From Mycobacterium cookii (GTDB taxonomy: Bacteria; Actinomycetota; Actinomycetes; Mycobacteriales; Mycobacteriaceae), in assembly GCF_010727945.1 (NCBI RefSeq), contig NZ_AP022569.1:2976001-3040000 (forward strand): a DNA stretch of 64,000 bases, given 5' to 3'. Under the pieces are notes generated by a model, which had not been told where the DNA came from, did not search any database, and saw only the letters and a list, made by a program, of their open reading frames with translations. The position numbers and the translations under genes were made by a program. Shown here in pieces: positions 41,380-50,312 of the stretch; positions within the stretch are counted from its first letter, which is position 1, and each line of letters begins with the position of its first letter.

Positions 41380-41844
41380 TTAGAGCCGCGCTTTGACCGC
41401 CGCCGACAGCCGCGCGCCGTCCGCCTTGCCTGCCGCTATCGCGGTGGCCGCCTTCATCACCTGGCCCATCTGCTTCATGCCCGGACTCTCCCCCAACTCC
41501 TCGGCCACCTGCGCGATCGCGGTGTCGACGACGTCGGCGACCTCCGCCTCGGTGAGCGGAGTCGGCAGGTACTCGTCGATCACCCGTGCTTCGGCGTGCT
41601 CCTCGGCCGCCAACTCTCCACGGCCGTTCTGGGTGTAGATCTCCGCGGCCTCACTGCGCTTTCGGGCCTCCCTGGCCAGCACCTTGAGCACGTCGTCGTC
41701 GGTTAGCTCGCGCGCCTCCTTACCGGAGACCTCCTCGGTCTGGATCGCGGCCAGCAGCAGCCGCAGCGTCGCGGTACGAAGCTTGTCCTTCGCCTTCATC
41801 GCATCGGTCAAATCTGCCCGCAACCGGGATTTCAGTTCCGCCAT
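41380..41844 (-). CDS. GatB/YqeY-domain protein (Rv3688c-like)
   Basis: This 154-residue all-helical protein starts MAELKSRLRADLTDAMKAKD. It contains RTATLRLLLAAIQTEEV and ends with SPGMKQMGQVMKAATAIAAGKADG, the standard YqeY pattern (GxMGxVMx7). The domain resembles the tail of GatB, which binds tRNA, but the role of free YqeY is unknown. The start was chosen to match the family length. This gene resumes collinearity with M. tuberculosis (Rv3688c). Confidence 0.9.
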   Translation of the reverse strand: MAELKSRLRADLTDAMKAKDKLRTATLRLLLAAIQTEEVSGKEARELTDDDVLKVLAREARKRSEAAEIYTQNGRGELAAEEHAEARVIDEYLPTPLTEAEVADVVDTAIAQVAEELGESPGMKQMGQVMKAATAIAAGKADGARLSAAVKARL

Positions 41845-41973
41845 GGGGAAGACGCTACGCGCCACACCCCGGTCAGACGCCGAAGCCCGCAAACACCGCG
41901 GCACGTTGAGAAATGCCCGGGTGCTCGACAGTATGGAAGCCATGGTCCACACCGGCGACAATGGCCCCACCTG

Positions 41974-43125
41974 GTGAGCACGCCGCCGCACGACTACCCG
42001 AACTATCCGGAGTGGGGCTACCCGCCACCCCGTTACGGCCCTCCCGCATATCCACCACCGGCCGCGTATCCACCGCCCAGCTACCCCGGCCCCGCATATG
42101 CCTATCCGTATCCGAGTTATCCGCAGTACCCGCCTCAGCAGCGCTACGGCGCACCGCCGCCACCGGTTCGCCCAACTTTCGCGCCGGGCATCATCCCGCT
42201 GCGGCCGCTGAGCCTCAGCGACATCTTCAACGGCGCTGCCGTCTACATCCGGGCCAACCCGAAAGCCACGCTGGGGCTGACCGCCGTCATCGTCGTCATC
42301 ACCCAGATCATCACGCTGGTCGCCGCAATCGGACCGTTGGCGGCGGCCAACCGCATGACCACCGCCCCATCCGACGAGCTCACCGGCGGCGATGTCGGCG
42401 CCTGGATGCTCTCGGCCGCGCTCACCGGCGTGGTCGGCTGGCTGGCCGGGGTCATGCTGACGGGCATGCTCACGGTGGTTGCCGGCCGCGCGATATTCGG
42501 CTCGACGATCACCGCCGGCGAGACGTGGGCGAGGCTCCGCGGGCGGCTGCCCGCGCTGATCGGGTTGGTGGCTCTGGAATGCGCCGGGCTGGTACTGCTG
42601 GCCGGGGTGGTGGGGCTGATTGTCGGGGCGATCGCCGCCGCAGGCAACGCTGCCGCCGCGGTGATCATCGGCCTTCCGCTGGTGCTGGTGTCGGCCGCGG
42701 GGGTGGTGTACCTGTACACGGCGCTGTCGTTCGCTCCGGTAATCATTGTGCTCGAGCGGCTGCCGGTGATCGACTCGATGACCAGGTCAGTCACCCTGGT
42801 ACGCAACAGTTTTTGGCGAGTGCTCGGCATCCGGATGCTGACCTGGCTGGTGGTTGCATTGGTTGCCGGCGCAATCGCCACCCCGTTCAACTTCCTCGGC
42901 CACGTTGCCGGCGGTTCGGAGATCGTCGCCGCGACGGTCGCGGCCGTCGGAGCGGCGATCGGCCGGATCGTCACCGCCCCGTTCAGCGCGGGAGTGGTCG
43001 TCCTGCTCTACACCGACCGCCGGATCCGTTCTGAAGCTTTCGATCTGGTCCTTCAGTCCGGTGCCGCCGCAGGCCCGGCCGCGGCCGGGTCGATCGATTA
43101 CCTCTGGCTGACGCGGCCGGTTTAG
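41974..43125 (+). CDS. Proline/tyrosine-rich multi-span membrane protein (Rv3689-like)
   Basis: The 383-residue protein has an N-terminal cytoplasmic region of about 65 residues rich in Pro and Tyr (repeated YPPP/YP units). About six membrane spans follow, with IRANPKATLGLTAVIVVITQII and AFAPVIIVLERLPVIDSM-type segments found in the glycerophosphodiesterase-like membrane domain family. It has no catalytic motif. GTG is the start. It is 12 bp ahead of the DUF4129 gene, so it heads the MoxR cluster transcript. Confidence 0.83.
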   Translation: MSTPPHDYPNYPEWGYPPPRYGPPAYPPPAAYPPPSYPGPAYAYPYPSYPQYPPQQRYGAPPPPVRPTFAPGIIPLRPLSLSDIFNGAAVYIRANPKATLGLTAVIVVITQIITLVAAIGPLAAANRMTTAPSDELTGGDVGAWMLSAALTGVVGWLAGVMLTGMLTVVAGRAIFGSTITAGETWARLRGRLPALIGLVALECAGLVLLAGVVGLIVGAIAAAGNAAAAVIIGLPLVLVSAAGVVYLYTALSFAPVIIVLERLPVIDSMTRSVTLVRNSFWRVLGIRMLTWLVVALVAGAIATPFNFLGHVAGGSEIVAATVAAVGAAIGRIVTAPFSAGVVVLLYTDRRIRSEAFDLVLQSGAAAGPAAAGSIDYLWLTRPV

Positions 43126-43137
43126 GCACACGCCGCG

Positions 43138-43791
43138 ATGCCCACCATCGATGTCGACCGCGACACCGCGCACGACGCCGCGCAGCGTGAACTCGACAAA
43201 CCGATCTATCCCAAAGGGTCGATCCCGCAACGCATCCACGAATGGATTCACGAGTTGCTCTATCGGATCGTGGAACAGGGCGCCGCGCTTCCGGGTGGGT
43301 GGTTCACGGCCGGTGTGCTGCTGACCCTGCTGATCGTCGCGGTCGTCGTCACGGTCCGCATCGTGCGACGCACCATCCGCACCCGCCAGGGCAGCGACTA
43401 TCAGCTCTTCGATACCGGTCAACTCAGCGCCGCCGAGCATCGTGCCGTCGCGAAACGCTTTGCCGACGAGGGCAATTGGACCGCGGCGATCCGGCACCGG
43501 TTGCGTGCGGTCGCCCGCGCGCTTGAGGAGAGCCAGATCTTGGACCCCGCACCCGGCCGGACCGCCAATGAGTTGGCCCGTGACGCCGCCGAACACCTAC
43601 CCCAACTGGGCGCTGAGTTGGCCGCAGCGGCCAACTCGTTCAACGACGTGACGTACGGCGAAAGCCCCGGCACGCCCGCCGCTTACCAGACGATCGCCGA
43701 CCTCGATGACCATCTGCGGTTCCGTTGGGCGCCGAGTCAATTCGGCGCCGCCCGGCAACCGTCAGCCGACCCGTGGGCCGCGGTCCGATGA
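43138..43791 (+). CDS. DUF4129 membrane protein (Rv3690-like)
   Basis: The 217-residue protein has one central span (WFTAGVLLTLLIVAVVVTVRIV). A cytoplasmic C-terminal DUF4129-type domain contains AEHRAVAKRFADEGNWTAAIRHRLRAVARALEE, the usual YR(x)LLxAL-like core of transglutaminase-associated proteins, and PGRTANELARDAAEHLP. This domain commonly sits beside MoxR/DUF58 genes. The TGA overlaps the next ATG by 4 bp. Confidence 0.85.
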   Translation: MPTIDVDRDTAHDAAQRELDKPIYPKGSIPQRIHEWIHELLYRIVEQGAALPGGWFTAGVLLTLLIVAVVVTVRIVRRTIRTRQGSDYQLFDTGQLSAAEHRAVAKRFADEGNWTAAIRHRLRAVARALEESQILDPAPGRTANELARDAAEHLPQLGAELAAAANSFNDVTYGESPGTPAAYQTIADLDDHLRFRWAPSQFGAARQPSADPWAAVR

Positions 43792-44918
43792 CGGTGGCAA
43801 ACGCGCCGACAACGGTGCGACGACGACCGTGGGCGTCGATAGTGCTGGCGCTGATCGCGATCTGCGCTGTCGCCGCCGTGGGCACGTATTTCACCGCGCC
43901 GCGCCAGGGCGGGCAGATGGATCCGGAGTCGACCGGTCCGCAGGGCGCGCATGCGTTGGTCGCGCTGCTGCGCGACCGCGGGGTCACCGTCGTCGTCGCG
44001 CACAACCTCGACGACGTGCAGAGCGCCGCCCGCCCGGGCGCGCTGCTACTGTTCGCCCAGACCCAACGCGTCACCGATCAGTCGCTGCTCGAACGACTGG
44101 CCGACAGCCCAGGTGATCTCCTTCTGGTGGAACCGACGTCACATGCCCGCGCCGCCCTCGCCCCGGGCATTCGCAATTCCGGCACGCGCACGCAGAATGC
44201 CGATCCGGATTGCACGCTGCATGAGGCGAACCAGGCGGGGTCAGTGGATTTCGGTCCCGCCAACACTTTTCGCGCCGTCGACGACAGGGCGATCAGCAGT
44301 TGCTATGGCGGAGCCCTGGTCCGCTACCGGGACGGTGAGCGGCTGGTAACCGTGGTCGGCAGCGCCGAGTTCATGACCAACGGGGGCTTGTTGCGGGCCG
44401 GCAATGCCGCACTGGCGATGAATCTGGCCGGCCAGCATCCCCGGCTGGTGTGGTACGCGCCGCAGCGTCTTGAGGGTCAATCATCCAGCTCGGCAACGCT
44501 TTACGACCTGATTCCGGACAATGTCACCTGGATCGTGCTGCAACTGGCGCTGACGGTGCTGTTGCTCGCGCTGTGGAAGGGTCGCCGGATCGGTCCGCTT
44601 GTCGCCGAGCAATTGCCCGTCGTCGTTCGGGCATCGGAAACGGTCGAAGGGCATGGGCGGCTGTACCGGTCGCGCCGAGCCCGCGACCGGGCCGCGCAGG
44701 CGTTGCGGGCCGCAGCACTGCAACGGATGTTGCCCAGGCTCGGACTCGGCACGGACGCGCCGGCCCATACCATAGCGACTGCCGTCGCTCAGCGCTGCGG
44801 CATGGGCCCAGAGATGCCGCAGCACATACTTTTTGGTCCGCCGCCGAACACCGACACCGACTTGACACAGCTCGCCCGCGCGCTCGATGACATTGAAAGG
44901 CAGGTCGCACATCCATGA
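43788..44918 (+). CDS. DUF4350 membrane protein (Rv3691-like)
   Basis: This 376-residue protein has an N-terminal span (WASIVLALIAICAVAAVGTYF), an extracytoplasmic DUF4350 domain (DPESTGPQGAHALVALLRDRGVTV) and a second span (WIVLQLALTVLLLALWKGRRIG). A basic cytoplasmic tail follows. DUF4350 resembles GATase-like or SGNH-like folds without visible catalytic residues. It starts and ends with 4-bp ATGA overlaps with its neighbours. Confidence 0.86.
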   Translation: MTVANAPTTVRRRPWASIVLALIAICAVAAVGTYFTAPRQGGQMDPESTGPQGAHALVALLRDRGVTVVVAHNLDDVQSAARPGALLLFAQTQRVTDQSLLERLADSPGDLLLVEPTSHARAALAPGIRNSGTRTQNADPDCTLHEANQAGSVDFGPANTFRAVDDRAISSCYGGALVRYRDGERLVTVVGSAEFMTNGGLLRAGNAALAMNLAGQHPRLVWYAPQRLEGQSSSSATLYDLIPDNVTWIVLQLALTVLLLALWKGRRIGPLVAEQLPVVVRASETVEGHGRLYRSRRARDRAAQALRAAALQRMLPRLGLGTDAPAHTIATAVAQRCGMGPEMPQHILFGPPPNTDTDLTQLARALDDIERQVAHP

Positions 44919-45874
44919 CCCAACCGACAGAGCAGTCGGCCCGCAATGCGCTCCTGGCGCTGCGGGGCGAGATCGGCAAGGCCGTCGTCGGCCAAGAGGC
45001 GGCGATCACCGGACTGGTGGTCGCGCTGCTGTGCCGTGGTCACGTCCTGCTCGAAGGCGTTCCGGGCGTGGCGAAGACGCTGCTGGTTCGGTCGCTGGCC
45101 GCGGCACTGCGGCTGGAGTTCAAACGAGTTCAGTTCACCCCGGACCTGATGCCCGGCGACGTCACCGGATCGCTGGTCTATGACACCCGCACCGCCGCGT
45201 TCGTCTTCCGCAACGGCCCGGTGTTCACCAATCTGCTGCTGGCCGACGAGATCAACCGCACGCCCCCGAAGACCCAGGCCGCCCTGCTGGAGGCGATGGA
45301 GGAACGTCAAGTCAGCGTCGACGGCGAAGCCAGATTGCTGCCAGACCCGTTCATCGTCGCGGCCACCCAGAACCCGATCGAATACGAGGGCACGTACCAG
45401 CTGCCCGAAGCACAGCTCGACCGTTTTCTGCTGAAGCTGACGGTGCCGCTGCCGCCCCGGGACGCCGAGATCGCGATCCTGAGCCGGCACGCGCACGGTT
45501 TCGACCCGCGCGACCTGTCGGCGATCCGCCAGGTCGCCGGAACCGCCGAGTTGGCCGCGGGCCGTGACGCGGTCCGTCGGGTGCTGGTGGCCGACGAGGT
45601 GCTCGGCTACATCGTCGACATCGTCGGCGCCACCCGGCACTCGCCTGCGCTGCAGCTCGGCGTGTCTCCGCGCGGCGCAACCGCTTTGCTGGCCACGGCG
45701 CGGGCGTGGTCATGGCTGTCGGGCCGCAACTACGTCACGCCCGACGACGTCAAAGCCATGGCCCGTCCGACGCTGCGGCACCGCGTTATGCTTCGCCCGG
45801 AAGCCGAGCTGGAAGGCGCCACCACCGATGCCGTGCTCGATGGCATCCTCGCGTCGGTTCCGGTGCCACGGTAG
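44915..45874 (+). CDS. moxR2: MoxR-type AAA+ ATPase
   Basis: The 319-residue AAA+ chaperone-like ATPase has Walker A HVLLEGVPGVAKTLLVRSLA (GVPGVAKT), Walker B NLLLADEINRTPPKTQAALLEAM, sensor 1 VAATQNPIEYEGTYQLPEAQLDRF and sensor 2-like GVSPRGATALLATARAW. MoxR proteins help to mature or regulate metal- or membrane-associated complexes with VWA-domain partners; the DUF58 protein next door carries a VWA-like domain. Confidence 0.93.
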   Translation: MTQPTEQSARNALLALRGEIGKAVVGQEAAITGLVVALLCRGHVLLEGVPGVAKTLLVRSLAAALRLEFKRVQFTPDLMPGDVTGSLVYDTRTAAFVFRNGPVFTNLLLADEINRTPPKTQAALLEAMEERQVSVDGEARLLPDPFIVAATQNPIEYEGTYQLPEAQLDRFLLKLTVPLPPRDAEIAILSRHAHGFDPRDLSAIRQVAGTAELAAGRDAVRRVLVADEVLGYIVDIVGATRHSPALQLGVSPRGATALLATARAWSWLSGRNYVTPDDVKAMARPTLRHRVMLRPEAELEGATTDAVLDGILASVPVPR

Positions 45875-47196
45875 TGGTGCTGACCGGGCGCACCGGTGTG
45901 CTCGCCCTGTTGTGCGTGCTGCCCATTGCGTTATCACCAACGCCGGCAGAGTCTTTCGTGACATTGCTGGCCGTGTTGGCGGTGGCGGTGCTCGTCGACA
46001 TCGGGTTGGCGGCCAACCCGGCCCAGCTGCGATACGACCGGTTACCGAACGACTCCGTTCGCCTCGGTGAGCCGGTCAGTCTCGGTCTGCTGATCCACAA
46101 CGCCGGCTGGCGCCGATTTCGCGGACTCATCCGCGATGCCTGGGCACCCAGCGCGCAGGCCGAGCCGGCGGCACATGCCGTCGACATCGCTGCCGGTCGA
46201 ATGCACCGGGCCGACACCGGGTTGCGACCGGTCCGCCGCGGCGATCAGCGGTCGGCGGCCGTCACCGCCCGCTCGATCGGTCCGCTCGGGCTGGCGGGTC
46301 GGCAACGTTCGCGCCCAGTGCCCGGCCTGGTGCGGGTGCTGCCGCCGTTCCTGTCCCGTAAGCACCTGCCGTCCCGGCTGGCCAGGCTCCGCGAAATCGA
46401 CGGCGTTTCACCGACTTTGACGCGAGGCCAGGGCACCGAATTCGACTCGCTGCGCGATTACGTGGTCGGCGACGACGTCCGCTCGATCGACTGGCGTGCG
46501 ACGGCGCGCCGATCCGATGTGGTGGTCCGGACGTGGCGGCCGGAACGCGACCGTCGGGTCGTCATCGTGCTCGACACCGGGCGCACCGCCGCCGGGCGTG
46601 TCGGGGTGGATCCGACGGTCAGCGACCCGGGCGGTTGGCCGCGGCTGGACTGGTCGATGGACGCCGCCCTGCTGCTGGCCGCACTGGCGTCGCGGGCAGG
46701 CGACCACGTCGACTTCCTCGCCCACGACCGCGTCACCCGGGCCGGGGTATTCGGCGCTTCCCGCACCGAATTGCTGAGCCGGCTGGTGGCGGCGATGGCG
46801 CCGCTGACGCCGTCGATCATCGAATCTGATTTCACGGCAATGGTTTCCGCGATTCTTCGGCGGACCCGACGCCGAGCGCTGGTCGTCCTGATGACCGAAC
46901 TGAACCCCAGCGCACTCGACGAGGGCCTACTGCCGGTGCTCCCCCAGCTGTCGGCCAAGCACCGGGTGGTCGTCGCCGCGGTCACCGATCCGCGCGTCGA
47001 CCAAATGGCCGCAGGTCGTTCCGATGCGGCCGCGGTATATGACGCGGCGGCGGCCGAGCGATCCCGAAACGACCGGTGGGCCATCGCGTCCCGGCTGCGC
47101 CACAGCGGGGTTGAGGTGATCGACGCGGCGCCCACCGAGCTCGCGCCGGCGTTGGCGGACCGCTACCTCGCCATGAAAGCCAGCGGGCGGTTGTAG
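45874..47196 (+). CDS. DUF58 protein (Rv3693-like)
   Basis: The 440-residue protein has two N-terminal spans, a beta-rich region and the DUF58 signature EFDSLRDYVVGDDVRSIDWRATAR. A VWA-like domain follows with VIVLDTGRTAAGRVGVD, in which the MIDAS DxSxS is degenerate (DTGRT). The GTG overlaps the moxR2 TAG stop by one base (TAGTG). It is probably the functional partner of MoxR2. Confidence 0.87.
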   Translation: MVLTGRTGVLALLCVLPIALSPTPAESFVTLLAVLAVAVLVDIGLAANPAQLRYDRLPNDSVRLGEPVSLGLLIHNAGWRRFRGLIRDAWAPSAQAEPAAHAVDIAAGRMHRADTGLRPVRRGDQRSAAVTARSIGPLGLAGRQRSRPVPGLVRVLPPFLSRKHLPSRLARLREIDGVSPTLTRGQGTEFDSLRDYVVGDDVRSIDWRATARRSDVVVRTWRPERDRRVVIVLDTGRTAAGRVGVDPTVSDPGGWPRLDWSMDAALLLAALASRAGDHVDFLAHDRVTRAGVFGASRTELLSRLVAAMAPLTPSIIESDFTAMVSAILRRTRRRALVVLMTELNPSALDEGLLPVLPQLSAKHRVVVAAVTDPRVDQMAAGRSDAAAVYDAAAAERSRNDRWAIASRLRHSGVEVIDAAPTELAPALADRYLAMKASGRL

Positions 47197-47197
47197 C

Positions 47198-48190
47198 TCA
47201 CCGGGTCGGCACGACGTCGGGTGCGTCGGCGATGTCCCCAGTGTCGCCCGCCCGGACGGCACGGCGGCCGAAGTATCCGACGTAGGCCAAGAAGCCGGCC
47301 TCAGCCAAGATTCCGATACCGATCCGCAGAAACGTCGGTAGCGGTGACGGCGTGACGAACGCCTCGATGACACCGGACACCAGCAGCACCACGATCAAAC
47401 CCACGGCGACCGAGACGACCGCGCGACCCTGCTCGGCCAGCACCTGCCCGCGCGGGCGGTCACCCGGTGCGACCACCGCCCAGCCCAGCCGCATCCCGAC
47501 AGCGCCCGCCAGGAACACCGCAGTCATCTCCAGGAGGCCGTGCGGAATAAGCAGACCCAGCAGCACATCACTTTTGCCGACCGAGATCATCAGACCGGAC
47601 ACCACGCCGAGGTTGGCGGCATTCGCGAACAACACGAACGGAATCGGGACACCCAGCAGCACCGAGAAGGCGATGCACTTGGCAGCAACCCAGGAATTGT
47701 TCACCCACACGTGCAACCCGAACGCGGCCGCCGAATGCTCGCTGTAATACGAGGCGAAGTCGTGGTTGACCAATTCGCTTAGCTCGCTTGGTGTTCCGAT
47801 GCTGGACTGCACTTCCGGGCTGCCCGCGACCCACATCGCGACCACGGCCGTGACGGCGAAGAACACCACCGCCGTCGCCAGCCACCACCGCCAGGCCCGG
47901 TAGGCCACAACCGGGAAGGACACCGTCCAGAACCGGGTGAACTCCTTCGACAGCGGCGCGTGGGCACCGGTGACCGCGGCTCGGGCGCGAGCGACCAGGC
48001 TCGAGAGGCGGCCGACCAGCGCGGAGTCGGAGGACCCGGAGCGCAGCGTCGACAGGTGCGTCGATACCCGTTGGTAGAGCTCGACGAGTTCGTCGACCTC
48101 GGCGCCGGTCAGCCGACGGCGATTTTTCACCAATTGATCGAGGCGATCCCAGGTGTCGCGGTGGGTGAGCACGAACGCGTCGACATCCAC
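47198..48190 (-). CDS. SpoIIM-like membrane protein (Rv3694c-like)
   Basis: The 330-residue protein has a cytoplasmic helical N-terminus (RLDQLVKNRRRLTGAEVDELVELYQRVST) and about five membrane spans characteristic of the stage II sporulation protein M/CAAX-like group (HGLLEMTAVFLAGAVGMRLGWAVV). Mycobacteria do not sporulate in the Bacillus manner; these homologues are typical companions of MoxR/DUF58/RDD genes. GTG start with TAGCCT 7 nt upstream. Confidence 0.87.
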   Translation of the reverse strand: MDVDAFVLTHRDTWDRLDQLVKNRRRLTGAEVDELVELYQRVSTHLSTLRSGSSDSALVGRLSSLVARARAAVTGAHAPLSKEFTRFWTVSFPVVAYRAWRWWLATAVVFFAVTAVVAMWVAGSPEVQSSIGTPSELSELVNHDFASYYSEHSAAAFGLHVWVNNSWVAAKCIAFSVLLGVPIPFVLFANAANLGVVSGLMISVGKSDVLLGLLIPHGLLEMTAVFLAGAVGMRLGWAVVAPGDRPRGQVLAEQGRAVVSVAVGLIVVLLVSGVIEAFVTPSPLPTFLRIGIGILAEAGFLAYVGYFGRRAVRAGDTGDIADAPDVVPTR

Positions 48191-48197
48191 CCCCGCA

Positions 48198-48215
48198 AGG
48201 CTAGCCGGGTAGCGT
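48198..48215. promoter_or_regulatory. Overlapping divergent leaderless promoters
   Basis: In a 32-bp intergenic space, TAGCCT on the minus strand (48203-48198) ends 7 nt before the GTG at 48190. TAGCGT on the plus strand (48210-48215) ends 7 nt before the ATG at 48223. Confidence 0.55.
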
Positions 48216-48222
48216 TCGGATC

Positions 48223-48987
48223 ATGTCGGAGGTGGTGACCGGGGACGCCGTGCTGCTCGACGTGCGCATCGCCCAGTTGCCGGTCCGCGCCGTCAGTGCC
48301 CTGATCGACATCGCCGTGATCCTCGTCGGCTACGTGATCTCGCTGGTGTTGTGGGCCGCCACACTGAGCCAGTTCGATTCGGCCGCAAGCGCGGCGATCA
48401 TGGTCATCTTCACCGTGCTGGTGCTGGTCGGATACCCGTTGATTTTCGAGACGGCCACCCGCGGCCGGACACTGGGAAAGATGGCGATGGGCTTGCGCGT
48501 GGTGTCGGACGACGGCGGTCCGGAGCGCTTCCGCCAGGCGCTGTTTCGCGCGCTGGCGTCCGTCGTGGAGATCTGGTCGCTATTGGGCAGCCCGGCGGTC
48601 ATCTGCAGCATGCTCTCGCCGAGAGCGAAACGGCTCGGCGACATCTTCGCCGGCACAGTGGTGATCAGCGAACGTGGCCCGAAGCTGGGTCCGCCGCCGA
48701 TCATGCCGCCACACCTGGCCTGGTGGGCGGCCTCGCTTCAGCTGTCCGGGCTCAGTGCCGACCAGGCTGAGGTTGCGCGCCAGTTCCTCTCGCGGGCAAG
48801 GCAACTCGACCCCAGGGTGCGCGAGCAGATGGCGTATCGGATCGCCGGCGACGTGCTGAGCAGGGTGGCTCCGCCACCACCACCCGGCACTCCGCCGCAA
48901 CTCGCGCTCGCCGCGGTGCTGGCTGAACGACACCGCCGAGAACTCGCCCGATTGCGACCGTGGCCCAACGCGTTTCCGCCGCGCTGA
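48223..48987 (+). CDS. RDD-family membrane protein (Rv3695-like)
   Basis: The 254-residue protein has an RDD domain at the N-terminus: RAVSALIDIAVILVGYVISLVLW, a second span and TRGRTLGKMAMGLRVVSDDGG. The Arg-Asp-Asp signature is represented by R...D in the first helix. The C-terminal cytoplasmic part is helical and Pro-rich (RVAPPPPPGTPPQ). RDD proteins can act as ion antiporters; here it belongs to the MoxR2 cluster. Confidence 0.87.
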   Translation: MSEVVTGDAVLLDVRIAQLPVRAVSALIDIAVILVGYVISLVLWAATLSQFDSAASAAIMVIFTVLVLVGYPLIFETATRGRTLGKMAMGLRVVSDDGGPERFRQALFRALASVVEIWSLLGSPAVICSMLSPRAKRLGDIFAGTVVISERGPKLGPPPIMPPHLAWWAASLQLSGLSADQAEVARQFLSRARQLDPRVREQMAYRIAGDVLSRVAPPPPPGTPPQLALAAVLAERHRRELARLRPWPNAFPPR

Positions 48988-49383
48988 CTATTGCTCGACG
49001 GTGACGCCAATGATCGCGATATCGGCGATCATCAGCGCCAGCGACCACACCGGAATGGCAAAACCCCATCGGCGCTTCGCGGTGAAGAACGAGACCACGA
49101 CCGTAAGGGCGGCCAGCACCGGCGCGCCGTAGAACAGCACGCCGAAGCTGAGTCCCGCCGGCCCGAGGTTCGGGCACGCCTTGTCACTGCACGCTGCCGT
49201 GCTCATGACGGCGCCCAACGCCAGGACCATGACGACTCCCGCACCGACGACCGTGAGCAGGGCCATCGCCCAGTTCACCCACAACCGGAATCGAACGCCT
49301 CGATCGGGGTCGGTGGGCCCGGCGGATTCCAGGTGGCGGTCTGGAACCGCATCGACTTTCACGTCACTGTTTTCAAAGCTCAT
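48988..49383 (-). CDS. Four-span membrane protein of unknown function
   Basis: This 131-residue protein (ATG at 49383; a GTG one codon earlier is possible) has a polar N-terminus and spans near WVNWAMALLTVVGAGVVMVLALG, GLSFGVLFYGAPVLAALTVVVSF and FAIPVWSLALMIADIAIIGV. An extracytoplasmic loop with two cysteines (ACSDKAC) could form a disulfide. No recognised family. It directly abuts the convergent RDD gene and is divergent from the PadR regulator, so shared regulation is possible. Confidence 0.7.
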   Translation of the reverse strand: MSFENSDVKVDAVPDRHLESAGPTDPDRGVRFRLWVNWAMALLTVVGAGVVMVLALGAVMSTAACSDKACPNLGPAGLSFGVLFYGAPVLAALTVVVSFFTAKRRWGFAIPVWSLALMIADIAIIGVTVEQ

Positions 49384-49448
49384 CACCCGTGTGCTACCCC
49401 GGCGACAACGGCGGCAAACCGCGCCGACAGAGATCAGCCTTGCATAAC

Positions 49449-49479
49449 GATAGGTTCCGATATATCGTCAGACTATCGG
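49449..49479. promoter_or_regulatory. Nested palindrome upstream of the PadR regulator
   Basis: CGATAG (49449) and CTATCG (49474) flank a central perfect palindrome CGATATATCG (49459-49468), with spacers of 4 and 5 nt. The axes coincide. In a divergent region ahead of a PadR gene this is a good candidate for its autoregulatory operator. Confidence 0.6.
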
Positions 49480-49520
49480 CTGCGCACACGGCGTTGCCTT
49501 TCCAGAAACGAGAACAACCC

Positions 49521-50264
49521 ATGAACACCCCATTTTTTGACGCGGGCAGGCCCCATGTGGGCGGCCCCTTCGCCGCCGGGCACGGACCCGTGAACTTCGG
49601 CTTCGGTCCGCACGAGCGCCACGCACTACGCGAACAGCGCCGGCAAGCCCGTCGCGAATTCCGGGACCACGTCCGTGCCCACGAGGCCGGCCATGACGGT
49701 CCGTTCGGACCCGGTTTCGGACCCGGTTTCGGGCGCGGCTTCGGTAGGGGCTTCGGTCCCGGCGGTTTCGGCCCAGGCTTCGGACCGGGCCCGCGCGGTG
49801 GACGCCGCGGCGGTCAGAGCCGGCGCGGTCGCCGCGGCGATGTCCGCGCGGCCATCCTGGTCCTGCTGGCCGAGCGCCCGATGCATGGCTACGAGATCAT
49901 CCAGGAGGTTGCCGAGCGCAGCCAGGACCTGTGGAAGCCCAGCCCCGGCTCGGTCTACCCAACCCTGCAGCTGCTGGTCGACGAGGGATTGATCGTCGGC
50001 ACCGAAACCGAAGGCAGCAAGAAGCTCTTCGAGTTGACCGACGCCGGCAGAGACGCCGCGGACAAGGTCGAGACCCCGCCGTGGGACGAGATCACCGACG
50101 GCGCCGACCCCGCGCATATGAACCTGCGCGCCGCGATCGGCCAGCTGTTCGGCGCAGTGGCGCAGTCCGCCCACGCCGCCAGCGCTGAGCAGCAGCAGCG
50201 CATCCTCGACATCGTCAACAATGCTCGCCGCGAGATCTACACGATCCTGGCCGAGGACGACTGA
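49521..50264 (+). CDS. PadR-family transcriptional regulator with FG/RG-rich N-terminus
   Basis: The 247-residue protein has a PadR winged helix at about residues 110-190: VRAAILVLLAERPMHGYEIIQEVAERS, KPSPGSVYPTLQLLVDEGLI and KKLFELTDAGRDAAD. A C-terminal helix for dimerisation follows. The first 108 residues are unusual: His/Arg-rich, then repeated GFG/GRGFG units and RGGRRGGQSRRGRRG, resembling disordered RGG/FG domains. ATG at 49521; the upstream nested palindrome suggests autorepression. The effector is unknown. Confidence 0.88.
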   Translation: MNTPFFDAGRPHVGGPFAAGHGPVNFGFGPHERHALREQRRQARREFRDHVRAHEAGHDGPFGPGFGPGFGRGFGRGFGPGGFGPGFGPGPRGGRRGGQSRRGRRGDVRAAILVLLAERPMHGYEIIQEVAERSQDLWKPSPGSVYPTLQLLVDEGLIVGTETEGSKKLFELTDAGRDAADKVETPPWDEITDGADPAHMNLRAAIGQLFGAVAQSAHAASAEQQQRILDIVNNARREIYTILAEDD

Positions 50265-50277
50265 TCGAACCCTTCAG

Positions 50278-50306
50278 CGATGGGGCCGGCACCCGTCGGC
50301 CCATCG
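50278..50306. terminator. Hairpin between convergent PadR and glpK genes
   Basis: CGATGGGGCCG (50278-50288) pairs imperfectly with CGGCCCATCG (50297-50306). There is no T tract, so it may be a mycobacterial non-canonical terminator. Confidence 0.4.
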
Positions 50307-50312
50307 TCTGCG

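Noticed and set aside
45706..45873. An extended N-terminus for the DUF58 protein overlapping the end of moxR2
   Set aside because: The GTG overlapping the moxR2 stop codon (TAGTG) fits the coupling pattern of the operon and leads directly into a membrane span.
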